From: Microbacterium laevaniformans
GTDB taxonomy: Bacteria > Actinomycetota > Actinomycetes > Actinomycetales > Microbacteriaceae
DNA: 64,000 bases
Direction of reading: 5' to 3'
Assembly (NCBI RefSeq): GCF_016907555.1
Contig: NZ_JAFBCE010000001.1
Coordinates: 1,054,001 to 1,118,000, forward strand
Shown in pieces: positions 47,788 to 56,211 of this stretch. A program made the position numbers and the translations under genes. Under the pieces are notes generated by a model, which was not told where the DNA came from, did no database searches, and was given only the letters and a program-made list of their open reading frames with translations. Position 1 is the first letter of the stretch; each line of letters opens with the position of its first letter.

Positions 47788-49158
47788 TCAGCGGTCGTCG
47801 AGAGCCGCGCCGCGGTGGTCGGCGAGGGCCCACGCGGCCGTCGCCGCGAGCACGAAGAACGTGGCGAACACGACGAAAAGCAGCGGCGCGCCACCGGCGG
47901 CGAGCAGGGGCGGCACGCTCAACGGCGCGACGATGGACGCGATACGGCCGACGCCCGCGGCCCATCCGGCTCCGGTGGCACGCAGCGACGTGGGGTAGTT
48001 CTCCGGGGTCGCGGCATACAGTGCGCCCCAGGCACCGAGGTTGAAGAACGACAGCGCCATCCCCGCGGCGATGATCATGCCTTCGCCCGTCGCGGTCCCG
48101 AAAGCGATCGCGGCCAGCGCCGATCCCGCGAGGAACACCGACAGCGTCACGCGCCGCCCCCATACCTCGATGAGCCAGGCCGCCACGGCGTAGCCCGGCA
48201 ACTGTGCGAGCGTGATGATCAGGGTGAAGCCGAACGATTTCACCAGCCCGTACCCCTGCGCGAAGAGGATCGTCGGCATCCAGATGAACGCGCCGTAATA
48301 CGAGAAGTTGACGCAGAACCAGACGATCCACAGCGCCCCCGTGCGCACGCGGAACTCGCCCGACCACAGTGCGCGCAGGCCGCGGTCCGCCAGCTGTGCG
48401 CCGGCCGCGGTGCCCAGCGGGGCATGGCGACGAGGCGTTCCCTGCAGCGCCGGCGACGACTCGAACGTGCGGGTGACCGCGTCGGCCTCGCGGTCGCGTC
48501 CGCGTCGCGCGAGCCATCGCGGCGACTCCGGCAGCGACCAGCGGACGATGAGCGCGTAGATCGCGGGGATCGCCCCCAGCGCGAAGGCCCAGCGCCATCC
48601 GTCGGCGGATGCCGGGATCACGAAGAAGCCGATCAGCGCCGCCGCCGTCCATCCCAGGGCCCAGAACGCCTCGAGGATGACGATGAGTCGCCCGCGCATG
48701 CGTGCCGGGGCGATCTCGCTGACGTAGGTGCTCGCCACCGGCAGCTCGGCTCCCAGACCGAGCCCGACGATGACGCGCAGCGCGATGAGCGCCGCAAGTC
48801 CCCCGGCCAGGGCGCTCGCCCCGGTCGCCAGACCGTAGACGAGCAGCGTGACCGCGAACACCGAGCGGCGGCCGAAACGGTCCGCCAGGAGGCCGCCCAG
48901 GCTCGCGCCCACCGCCATGCCGACGAAACCGGCCGACGCGATCCACGACGCCTGCTCGCCGGTCAACGACCACTGTGCGATCAACGCGGTCAGCACGAAT
49001 GACACGAGGCCGACGTCCATCGCGTCGAGCGCCCAGCCGAGACCCGAACCGGTCAAGACCCGCAGGTGCCGGCGGGTGAACGCGAGAGCGTCCAGCCGCT
49101 CCCCCACGTCGGTGCCGGTCAGCGTCGGCGCAGAGGGAGAGGCAGCGGCATCCGTCAT
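47788..49158 (-). CDS. MFS transporter (metabolite:proton symporter type)
   Basis: 456 residues, 12 membrane helices. MDVGLVSFVLTALIAQWSL and GGLLADRFGRRSVFAVTLL match the sugar/aromatic-acid/niacin porter group; LPESPRWLARRGR in the central loop and WGRRVTLSVFLAGS in the second half complete the pattern. Substrate not determined. Confidence 0.9.
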   Translation of the reverse strand: MTDAAASPSAPTLTGTDVGERLDALAFTRRHLRVLTGSGLGWALDAMDVGLVSFVLTALIAQWSLTGEQASWIASAGFVGMAVGASLGGLLADRFGRRSVFAVTLLVYGLATGASALAGGLAALIALRVIVGLGLGAELPVASTYVSEIAPARMRGRLIVILEAFWALGWTAAALIGFFVIPASADGWRWAFALGAIPAIYALIVRWSLPESPRWLARRGRDREADAVTRTFESSPALQGTPRRHAPLGTAAGAQLADRGLRALWSGEFRVRTGALWIVWFCVNFSYYGAFIWMPTILFAQGYGLVKSFGFTLIITLAQLPGYAVAAWLIEVWGRRVTLSVFLAGSALAAIAFGTATGEGMIIAAGMALSFFNLGAWGALYAATPENYPTSLRATGAGWAAGVGRIASIVAPLSVPPLLAAGGAPLLFVVFATFFVLAATAAWALADHRGAALDDR

Positions 49159-49171
49159 GCCTGAATGCTAC

Positions 49172-50206
49172 TCAGGATGTCGAGAGCATCTCCGACACCA
49201 GCGGCGCGACCTTCGTGCCGTACAGCTCGATCGAGCGCATGAGCTTCGCGTGCGAGAGGGTGCCGTTGGCGTACTTGAGGTCGAAGCGCGTCGCCCCGAG
49301 GGTCTTCATTGTGGCCGCGATCTTTCGAGCGACGGTCTCCGGCGATCCCGCGTAGACGGCGCCCTCCGGGCCGATGTCATGTTGGAACTGCAGCCGGCTG
49401 TACGGCGGCCATCCGCGCTCGGCGCCGATGGCGTTGCGGTTGGCCTCCATCGCCGGGTACAGCTCCTCCCACGCCTGCGCGTCGGTGTCGGCGATGTGAC
49501 CGGGCGAGTGGATGCCGACGGGCATCGCCTCGCTGTGCCCGAACGACGCGAGCGAGCGGTGGTAGAGGTCGACGTAGGGGCGGAAGCGATCGGCCGAGCC
49601 GCCGATGATGGCCAACATGAGCCCGTAGCCGTAGCGGGCCGTGCGCACGACGGACTCCGGGGAGCCACCGACGCCGACCCACGCGCGAATGCCGTTCTCG
49701 GTCTTCGGGAACACGTCGGCATTGGTCAGCGCCGCCCGGGTCGTGCCCTCCCAGGTCACGGGCTTCTCGGTGAGCAACTGTGAGAAGAGGTCGAGCTTCT
49801 CCTCGAAGAGCACCTCGTAGTCGCCCAGGTCATAGCCGAACAGCGGGAAGGACTCGATGAACGAACCCCGGCCGAGAATCACCTCGGCGCGACCCGACGA
49901 CAGCGCGTCCAGCGTCGCGAAGCGTTCGTACGCGCGCACCGGATCATCACTGGAGAGGACGGTGACGGCCGTACCGAGGTGGATCCTCTCGGTACGGGCC
50001 GCCGCCGCAGCCAGCACCAGTTCCGGACTGGACACCGCGAATTCGTGGCGGTGGTGCTCCCCTACCCCGAAGAAGGAGAGCCCCACCTGGTCGGCGAGCA
50101 CCGCCTGATCCACGATGTCGCGGATCGTCTGAGCGTCGCTCAGGCGCTCGCCGTCCTCGCCCACGGTGACGTCGCCGAAGGTGTCCAGTCCCAGTTCTAC
50201 ATTCAT
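49172..50206 (-). CDS. LLM-class (luciferase-like) flavin-dependent oxidoreductase
   Basis: 344 residues. Single TIM barrel with ELGLDTFGDV, FFGVGEHHRHEFAVSSPE and GRAEVILGRGSFIESFPLFGYDL, typical of the non-F420 luciferase-like group. Substrate unknown. Transcribed in the same direction as the MFS gene after it, 13 bp apart. Confidence 0.9.
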   Translation of the reverse strand: MNVELGLDTFGDVTVGEDGERLSDAQTIRDIVDQAVLADQVGLSFFGVGEHHRHEFAVSSPELVLAAAAARTERIHLGTAVTVLSSDDPVRAYERFATLDALSSGRAEVILGRGSFIESFPLFGYDLGDYEVLFEEKLDLFSQLLTEKPVTWEGTTRAALTNADVFPKTENGIRAWVGVGGSPESVVRTARYGYGLMLAIIGGSADRFRPYVDLYHRSLASFGHSEAMPVGIHSPGHIADTDAQAWEELYPAMEANRNAIGAERGWPPYSRLQFQHDIGPEGAVYAGSPETVARKIAATMKTLGATRFDLKYANGTLSHAKLMRSIELYGTKVAPLVSEMLSTS

Positions 50207-50260
50207 ACGAATGAGAACCCTCCCTGTGCCGTGATCATTCCGTGCGCGGTGTGGTCGTGC

Positions 50261-51937
50261 TCAGCCCTGTGCGAGGGCCATTCGCAGCGTATCGAGACCG
50301 ACCCCACCGAGACGCAGCGCGCGCATGTGGAAGCGCTTGATGTCGAAGTCGGCGCCCTCGCGATCGGCGGTCTCTTCGCGGATCTGTTCCCAGATGCGCT
50401 GGCCGACCTTGTAGGACGGTGCCTGCCCCGGCCAGCCGAGGTAGCGGTTGACCTCGAACTGGATGAACTCGTCCGACATGTTGACGTTTCGACGCATGAA
50501 CTCAAGGGCGAAGTCGGCGTCCCAGATGCCCTCGCCGTCGGGACGAGGCTTGCCCAGGTGCACGCCGATGTCGAGCACGACGCGGGCGGCCCGCATCCGC
50601 TGGCCGTCCAGCATGCCGAGCCGGTCGGCCGGGTCGTCGAGGTAGCCGAGCTGCTCCATCAAGCGCTCGGCGTACAGGGCCCAGCCCTCCGCGTGTCCGC
50701 TGGAGCCGGCAAGCAGACGCCGCCACGAGTTGAGCTCCGCGCGGTTGTAGACCGCCTGGGCGATCTGCAGGTGGTGGCCGGGAACGCCCTCGTGGTAGAC
50801 CGTGGTCAGCTCGCGCCAGGTGTCGAAGGAGTCGACGCCCTCGGGCACCGACCACCACATCCGGCCGGGACGCGAGAAGTCGTCGGTCGGTCCGGTGTAG
50901 TAGATGCCGCCTTCGTTGGTCGGCGCGATCATGCACTCGAGCCGACGGATCTCCTCCGGGATGTCGAAGTGCGTCTTGCCGAGCTCCTCGACGGCACGAT
51001 CGCTCGTGGCCTGCATCCACTCCTGAAGGGCCCGCGTGCCGCGCAGCTTGCGCGCCTCGTCATTCTCGAGGAAAGCCACGGCCTCTTCGACGGTCGCGCC
51101 CGGCAGAATCTCGTTGGCGATCGACTCCTGCTCCGCCACCATGCGGGCGAGCTCCTCGAGACCCCACTCGTAGGTCTCGTCGAGGTCGATCACGGCCCCG
51201 AGGAAGCCGCGCGAGTGCAGCGCGTACAGCTCGCGTCCGACCGCATCGTTCTCGGATGCCGCGGGCGCCAGCTCGGTGCGCAGGAAGTTCGCGAGTTCGT
51301 CGTACGCGACGCGGGCGGCGCCCGCGTGGCCGGAGAGGGTCTTCGCGAGAGAGGCGGGGAGCTGTCCCTGCGCCGGGGCCGCGTCAGCCGCGAACGTCGC
51401 GAAGAAGCCGTTGTCGGCGGTATAGCGGGCGATCTGGCCCACGACCTCCGTGACCTGACGGCGGGCGGGAACGACGCCCGTCGCGATGCCCTCGCGCAGT
51501 GTTTCGATGTACCCGCCGATCGCGTCGGGGATGGCCGACAGTCGCGCAGCGATCACCGACCAGTCCTCGACCGTGTCGGTGGGCATCAGGTCGAACACGT
51601 TGCGCAGCTCCTGCGCGGGCGAGGCGATCACGTTGAGGTCGCGCAGGTGCGCACCGGCCTCGTGCAGCGCGAGCGAGAGCTCGAGGTCGCCGGCGAGGTC
51701 GGCCTTGGTGACCACGTCCACGTCGTCGACCGGCTCGGCCGCCTGCAAGGCCGACAGCGTGGCACGCGTGGCGTCGATGCGCGCCGCCGTGCCCGCGGGT
51801 GAGAGGTCGTCGAGACGGCCGTTGTGCTCGAAGCGTCCGATGTAGGTGGCCAGTCCCGGAGAAAGCTCGGCAGAGGTGTCGACCCATGCCTCGGCGATCG
51901 CGTCGATCGGCGTGGGGGTACGTGGGGAGTCAGTCAT
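50261..51937 (-). CDS. DUF885-family protein, probable metallopeptidase
   Basis: 558 residues, no signal peptide. Contains the DUF885 zinc-type motif TVYHEGVPGHHLQIAQAV and the C-terminal region RVVLDIGVHLGKP and GWPGQAPSYKVGQRIW. The HExxxHH-like motif suggests a metallopeptidase acting on peptides. Confidence 0.9.
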   Translation of the reverse strand: MTDSPRTPTPIDAIAEAWVDTSAELSPGLATYIGRFEHNGRLDDLSPAGTAARIDATRATLSALQAAEPVDDVDVVTKADLAGDLELSLALHEAGAHLRDLNVIASPAQELRNVFDLMPTDTVEDWSVIAARLSAIPDAIGGYIETLREGIATGVVPARRQVTEVVGQIARYTADNGFFATFAADAAPAQGQLPASLAKTLSGHAGAARVAYDELANFLRTELAPAASENDAVGRELYALHSRGFLGAVIDLDETYEWGLEELARMVAEQESIANEILPGATVEEAVAFLENDEARKLRGTRALQEWMQATSDRAVEELGKTHFDIPEEIRRLECMIAPTNEGGIYYTGPTDDFSRPGRMWWSVPEGVDSFDTWRELTTVYHEGVPGHHLQIAQAVYNRAELNSWRRLLAGSSGHAEGWALYAERLMEQLGYLDDPADRLGMLDGQRMRAARVVLDIGVHLGKPRPDGEGIWDADFALEFMRRNVNMSDEFIQFEVNRYLGWPGQAPSYKVGQRIWEQIREETADREGADFDIKRFHMRALRLGGVGLDTLRMALAQG

Positions 51938-52046
51938 TCTTCGAGCCTAATCCCGACGCGGCACTGGCGTGGGTTCGGATGCCGGGGCGGACGGCACGCG
52001 ATCTCAGCCGTGCTCCCCCGCGGCCTGCGATCCTCCTCGGGCGAGC

Positions 52047-54719
52047 TCAGTGGCCGGCGACGTCCCAGTTCTCCCCGCGACCGATCTGTACGTCCAGGGG
52101 CACGGACAGCTCTGCGGCATCACCCATGCGGTCGTGGACGATCTTCTCGACCGTGTCCCACTCCCCCGGTGCCACCTCCACCACGAGCTCGTCGTGGATC
52201 TGGAGCAGCACCCGAGACGCGACACCCTGAGCGCGGAACTCGTCGTGGATGCGGAAGAGGGCGATCTTCATGATGTCCGCGGCACTGCCCTGGATCGGGG
52301 CGTTCAGCGCCGCGCGCTCCGCATTCTCACGCAGCACCCGGTTGGGGCTCGCGAGATCGGGGAAGGGACGGCGGCGTCCGAAGATCGTCTCCGTGTAGCC
52401 GTCGATACGGGCCTGCTCGACGGAGGAGCGCAGGTAGTCGCGCACCGCGCCGAAGCGGGCGAAGTACTCGGTCATCAGCAGCTTCGCCTCAGACTGATCG
52501 ATGCGCAGCTGCTTTGACAGACCGAACGCGCTGAGGCCGTACACGAGGCCGTAGCTCATCGCCTTGACCTTCGTGCGCATGGCCGGGGTCACGTCGGCCG
52601 GCTCGACGCCGAACACCCGTGCGCCGACGAACCGGTGCAGGTCCTCGCCCGAGTTGAAGGCCTCGATGAGACCCTCGTCGCCGGACAGATGCGCCATGAT
52701 GCGCATCTCGATCTGCGAGTAGTCCGCCGTCAGCAGGGTCTCGTAGCCCTCGCCGACCTCGAACGCGGCGCGGATGCGCCGAGACTCCTCCGTGCGGATC
52801 GGGATGTTCTGCAGGTTCGGGTCGGTGCTCGACAGACGCCCCGTCTGGCTGCCCGTCTGCACGTACGTCGTATGGATGCGGCCGTCGGAGCCGGCGGCGC
52901 GATCATTGCCGATCGACGCATCGAGCGACTCGATGATCTGTCGGAGTTTGGTCGCCTCGCGATGCTGCAGGAGAAGATCGAGGAAGGGGTGCGGATTCGA
53001 CTCCTGCAGGTCGGCGAGCACCGCGGCATCCGTAGAGTAGCCCGTCTTCGTCTTGCGGGTCTTCGGCAGCTCGAGCTGCTCGAACAGCACGTCCTGCAGC
53101 TGCTTGGGCGAACCCAGGTTCACCTCCCGACCGATCTCGGCGTAGGCGAGCTGGGCAACGGCCTCGGCGCGCGCGCCCAGCTCCGCAGAGAACCCCGAGA
53201 GCTTCTCGTGCGAGACGGCGACGCCGGCCACTTCCATGTCGGCCAGGGTGTCGAGAGTGGGCAGTTCGATCTCGGTCATCACACGGGCGACCGACGCGGG
53301 CATCTGGGCCCGCATGGCGTCGGCGACGCGCAGTGCGTACCACGACAGTTGACCCGGGGTGGCGCCTTCGGTCTCGGGTACCAGCTGCGTCGGATCGGCC
53401 TCGGGCAGCTTCTCGTCGAGATAGCGGTCGACGAGGTCACCGAGCCCCTTGTCGGGAAAGCTGGGGCGCAGCAGCCACCCGGCGAGGATCGGGTCGAACA
53501 CCAGTCCCCGCAGGCGCACGCCCGCGCGTCGGAGGGCCTTCACCTGCGGCTTCGCGTCGGCCATTACCTTCGGAGCTTCGGTGCTCAGCCACGGCCCGAG
53601 CACCGCGGAGACGTCCGCCGCCCAGGTCGTCTCGACCGCCTCGTCGCCGGTTGCGAGCCCCAGGCGCGCCGGAAGACCGCCTTCCGTCGTGAGCGTGAGG
53701 GCCACCTCGGCGGACTCGGATGCCGCGCAGCGAGCCGTGATCCACTGCTCGAGCGCGGCGGCGTCGACCTCGACGGGCTTGGGCGCTGCGACCGTGTTCG
53801 CCGCGTGGTCGGCGCCGTCGTCGAGGTCGGCGCCGACGGCCTCGAAAACGCGCGGCAGAAGGGTGCGGAACTCCAGTCGAGCAAAGATGTCGCGAACGGC
53901 CTGCGCGTCGATCGGCTGCACCGCAAGGTCGGCCGGTCCGACGCCCAGCTCGACATCGCGCAGCAGCGCGTTCAGGTTCCTGTTGCGGCGCACGTCGTCG
54001 AGGTGGTCGCGCAGGTTGCCCCCCACGACACCCGTGATCTTGTCGGCGTTCTCGAGCAGAGCGTCCAGGCTCCCCCACTGCGTGAGCCACTTGACGGCCG
54101 TCTTCTCGCCCACCTTCGGCACCCCCGGCAGGTTGTCGCTGGTCTCGCCCACGAGCGCGGCGATGTCGGGGTAGTTGGCCGGCGGCAGGCCGTACTTCTC
54201 GACGACGGCATCCGGCGTGTAGCGCTTGAGCTGCGACACGCCCTGCACGCTGGGGTACAGCAGCGTCACATCGTCGGTGACGAGTTGGATGGTGTCACGG
54301 TCGCCGGAGCAGACGAGGACGTCATAGCCTTCGGCCGCACCCTGCGTGGCGAGGGTCGCGAGGATGTCGTCGGCCTCGATGCCCTCCTTCGTGAGCACCG
54401 TCACGTTCATCGCGGCGAGGCACTCCTGCAGCAGGGGGATCTGGCCCTTGAACTCCGCCGGCGACTCGGAGCGGTTCGCCTTGTACTCGGGGTACTCGTC
54501 GGTACGGAACGAGTGACGGGAGGTGTCGAACGCGACGGCGAGATGCGTCGGCTGCTCCGCCTTGACGAGGTTGACGAACATCGACAGGAAGCCGTAGATG
54601 CCGTTCGTGTGCTGACCGTCGCGCGTCGTGAAGTTGTCCACCGGAAGGGCGAAGAAGGCGCGGTAGGCCAGCGAATGGCCGTCCACGACGAGGAGAGTAG
54701 GCTTTGCGGAGTCCGTCAC
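52047..54719 (-). CDS. polA: DNA polymerase I
   Basis: 890 residues, GTG start. N-terminal 5' nuclease (LLVVDGHSLAYRAFFAL, VAFDTSRHSFRTDEYPEYKANR, ATLATQGAAEGYDVLVCSGDRD). The central 3'-5' exonuclease region lacks the catalytic acidic motifs, as in other actinobacteria. Polymerase motif A TADYSQIEMRIMAHLSGDE, motif B KVKAMSYGLVYGLSAFG, motif C LLQIHDELVVEV. Fills gaps in repair and Okazaki fragment processing. Confidence 0.97.
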   Translation of the reverse strand: MTDSAKPTLLVVDGHSLAYRAFFALPVDNFTTRDGQHTNGIYGFLSMFVNLVKAEQPTHLAVAFDTSRHSFRTDEYPEYKANRSESPAEFKGQIPLLQECLAAMNVTVLTKEGIEADDILATLATQGAAEGYDVLVCSGDRDTIQLVTDDVTLLYPSVQGVSQLKRYTPDAVVEKYGLPPANYPDIAALVGETSDNLPGVPKVGEKTAVKWLTQWGSLDALLENADKITGVVGGNLRDHLDDVRRNRNLNALLRDVELGVGPADLAVQPIDAQAVRDIFARLEFRTLLPRVFEAVGADLDDGADHAANTVAAPKPVEVDAAALEQWITARCAASESAEVALTLTTEGGLPARLGLATGDEAVETTWAADVSAVLGPWLSTEAPKVMADAKPQVKALRRAGVRLRGLVFDPILAGWLLRPSFPDKGLGDLVDRYLDEKLPEADPTQLVPETEGATPGQLSWYALRVADAMRAQMPASVARVMTEIELPTLDTLADMEVAGVAVSHEKLSGFSAELGARAEAVAQLAYAEIGREVNLGSPKQLQDVLFEQLELPKTRKTKTGYSTDAAVLADLQESNPHPFLDLLLQHREATKLRQIIESLDASIGNDRAAGSDGRIHTTYVQTGSQTGRLSSTDPNLQNIPIRTEESRRIRAAFEVGEGYETLLTADYSQIEMRIMAHLSGDEGLIEAFNSGEDLHRFVGARVFGVEPADVTPAMRTKVKAMSYGLVYGLSAFGLSKQLRIDQSEAKLLMTEYFARFGAVRDYLRSSVEQARIDGYTETIFGRRRPFPDLASPNRVLRENAERAALNAPIQGSAADIMKIALFRIHDEFRAQGVASRVLLQIHDELVVEVAPGEWDTVEKIVHDRMGDAAELSVPLDVQIGRGENWDVAGH

Positions 54720-54784
54720 CCTGCAACTCTAGACGCGGGGGCGGACACCGGAACTTTCAACCCGATCACTTCCGAAGGTGGACG

Positions 54785-55216
54785 ATGACCGCTGAGAACT
54801 CCCCTGTCGACGACGGCATGGATTGGGCGCGTCAGCGCGGAATGGGCGCCCTCGCCGAGAAGATGGGCATCGAGTTCACGGAGTTCAGCATCCAGCGCTC
54901 CGTCGCGACGATGCCGGTCGAGGGCAACACCCAACCTGTCGGACTGCTGCACGGCGGCGCGTACGTCGTTCTCGGGGAGTCCCTCGGCTCGATGGCGGCC
55001 AATCTCCACGCCGGCCCCGGTCGACTCGCCGTCGGCGTCGACATCAACGCGACCCACACGCGATCGGCCACGAGCGGCGTCGTCACCGGGGTCTGCACCC
55101 CTGTGCATCTCGGCCGCAGCCTCACGGTCCACGAGATCGTCGTGACCGACGATCAGGGGCGGCGCTGCTCGACGATCCGCATCACGAACATGATCAGGGA
55201 GCGCACGCCGTCCTGA
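54785..55216 (+). CDS. PaaI-type hotdog-fold thioesterase
   Basis: 143 residues. Hotdog motif QPVGLLHGGAYVVLGESLGSMAA with the conserved His-Gly-Gly, then AVGVDINATHTRSATSG. Hydrolyses acyl-CoA thioesters. Diverges from polA, a pairing conserved in related actinobacteria. Confidence 0.93.
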   Translation: MTAENSPVDDGMDWARQRGMGALAEKMGIEFTEFSIQRSVATMPVEGNTQPVGLLHGGAYVVLGESLGSMAANLHAGPGRLAVGVDINATHTRSATSGVVTGVCTPVHLGRSLTVHEIVVTDDQGRRCSTIRITNMIRERTPS

Positions 55217-55226
55217 GCCGGCGCGT

Positions 55227-55244
55227 CCGCGCCTCGAGGCGCGG
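55227..55244. terminator. Hairpin between convergent genes
   Basis: The perfect palindrome CGCGCCTCGAGGCGCG (55228-55243) fills the 29 bp between the thioesterase and ANTAR genes; with a TCGA loop it gives a compact stem, probably ending both transcripts. Confidence 0.6.
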
Positions 55245-55245
55245 G

Positions 55246-55866
55246 TCAGCCCTTCTTTGGCGAGAGCTGCTCGATGATCGCCTTGGCGACGTCCTGCATC
55301 GTCAGGCGGCGGTCCATCGAGGCCTTCTGGATCCAGCGGAACGCCTCGGGCTCGCTCAGGCCCATCTTCTCGTTGAGCAGGCCCTTGGCGCGGTCGACGA
55401 GCTTGCGGGTCTCGAAGCGCTCGACCATGTCGGCGACCTCGGCCTCGAGGGTGATGATCTGCTCGTACCGCGCGAGGGCGATCTCGATCGCCGGGAGCAG
55501 GTCGTTGGGGGTGAAGGGCTTGACCACGTAGGCCAGGGCGCCGGCCTCGCTGGCCCGCTCGACGAGCTCCTTCTGGCTGAACGCGGTCAGCAGCACGACG
55601 GGGGCGATGTGGTTCTTGCTGAGCTTCTCGGCGGCGCTGATGCCGTCGAGGACGGGCATCTTCACGTCCATGATGACGAGGTCCGGGCGCAGCTCGGTCG
55701 CCAGCTGCACGGCGGTCTCCCCGTCCCCGGCCTCCCCCACGACGTCGAAGCCGTTGTCGCGGAGGATCTCGACGATGTCGAGGCGGATCAGCGATTCGTC
55801 CTCGGCGACGACGACGCGTCGCGGGGAGGATGCCGTGGGAGTCGTGCTCGGTTCCTGCTCAGTCAC
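55246..55866 (-). CDS. ANTAR-domain response regulator (PdtaR-like)
   Basis: 206 residues. Receiver domain with acidic pocket VVVAEDESLIRLDI, phospho-acceptor in LVIMDVKMP and Lys in VVKPFTP; then an ANTAR RNA-binding domain (RKLVDRAKGLLNEKMGLSEPEAFRWIQKAS). Acts by transcription antitermination at RNA hairpins. Resembles mycobacterial PdtaR; the cognate kinase is not in the window. Confidence 0.95.
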   Translation of the reverse strand: MTEQEPSTTPTASSPRRVVVAEDESLIRLDIVEILRDNGFDVVGEAGDGETAVQLATELRPDLVIMDVKMPVLDGISAAEKLSKNHIAPVVLLTAFSQKELVERASEAGALAYVVKPFTPNDLLPAIEIALARYEQIITLEAEVADMVERFETRKLVDRAKGLLNEKMGLSEPEAFRWIQKASMDRRLTMQDVAKAIIEQLSPKKG

Positions 55867-55922
55867 CTTTGAATCCTACGGTATGGTCAATCCCGGACGT
55901 GCGCTGATGAACGTCCGCGTGC

Positions 55923-56003
55923 GCCGGTGTGGCGGAATGGCAGACGCGACCGACTCAAACTCGGTTGTCTTCGGACGTGTGGGTTCGACTCCCACCACCG
56001 GCA
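55923..56003 (+). tRNA. tRNA-Leu (anticodon CAA)
   Basis: Acceptor strands GCCGGTG and CACCGGC, D-arm GGCGGAATGGCAGACGC, anticodon loop CTCAAAC with anticodon CAA, a long variable arm (TGTCTTCGGACG) as in class II tRNAs, T-arm GTGGGTTCGACTCCCAC. Discriminator A; CCA is not encoded. Confidence 0.96.
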
Positions 56004-56006
56004 CGG

Positions 56007-56036
56007 AAGATGCGGTGCCTGTGGGCGCCGCATCTT
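56007..56036 (+). terminator. tRNA-Leu terminator hairpin
   Basis: AAGATGCGGTGCC (56007-56019), loop TGTG, GGCGCCGCATCTT (56024-56036): 13-bp stem with one G-T pair, starting four bases after the tRNA. Confidence 0.75.
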
Positions 56037-56134
56037 GCGTTGCGGTGGTGTCGCGGGCGGGCGCGCGTGTGGGTGGGCCCACGCGGCCGGAGGCTCCGCT
56101 CGCCGCGCAGCGGCGTGTGGAGGGGCCGTGGGGA

Positions 56135-56154
56135 CGACTCCCACCACCGGCACG
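56135..56154 (+). repeat. Direct repeat of the tRNA-Leu(CAA) 3' end
   Basis: CGACTCCCACCACCGGCACG at 56135-56154 is an exact copy of 55986-56005, the T-stem 3' strand and acceptor end of the tRNA, 149 bp downstream. The bases before it (CCGTGGGGA) are also partly similar. It cannot form a tRNA. It looks like the far att site of a lost or tiny element. Confidence 0.85.
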
Positions 56155-56156
56155 AT

Positions 56157-56201
56157 CGCCAGAGGGCGGATGCCGGCAATCCCGGCATCCGCCCTCTGGC
56201 G
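56157..56201. terminator. Strong 20-bp-stem hairpin between tRNA region and pyk
   Basis: The arms 56157-56176 and 56182-56201 (starting CGCCAGAGGGCGG, ending CCGCCCTCTGGCG) pair perfectly over 20 bp with a 5-nt loop. Located 10 bp beyond the pyk stop on the minus strand, so it ends the pyk transcript. Confidence 0.85.
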
Positions 56202-56211
56202 TCTCTGCGAC

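Noticed and set aside
46831-49002. 723-residue plus-strand frame
   Set aside because: Antisense to the GDSL hydrolase and MFS genes, whose motifs are intact; composition is typical of a shadow frame.
52635-54788. 717-residue plus-strand frame over polA
   Set aside because: Antisense to DNA polymerase I, with no recognisable domain.
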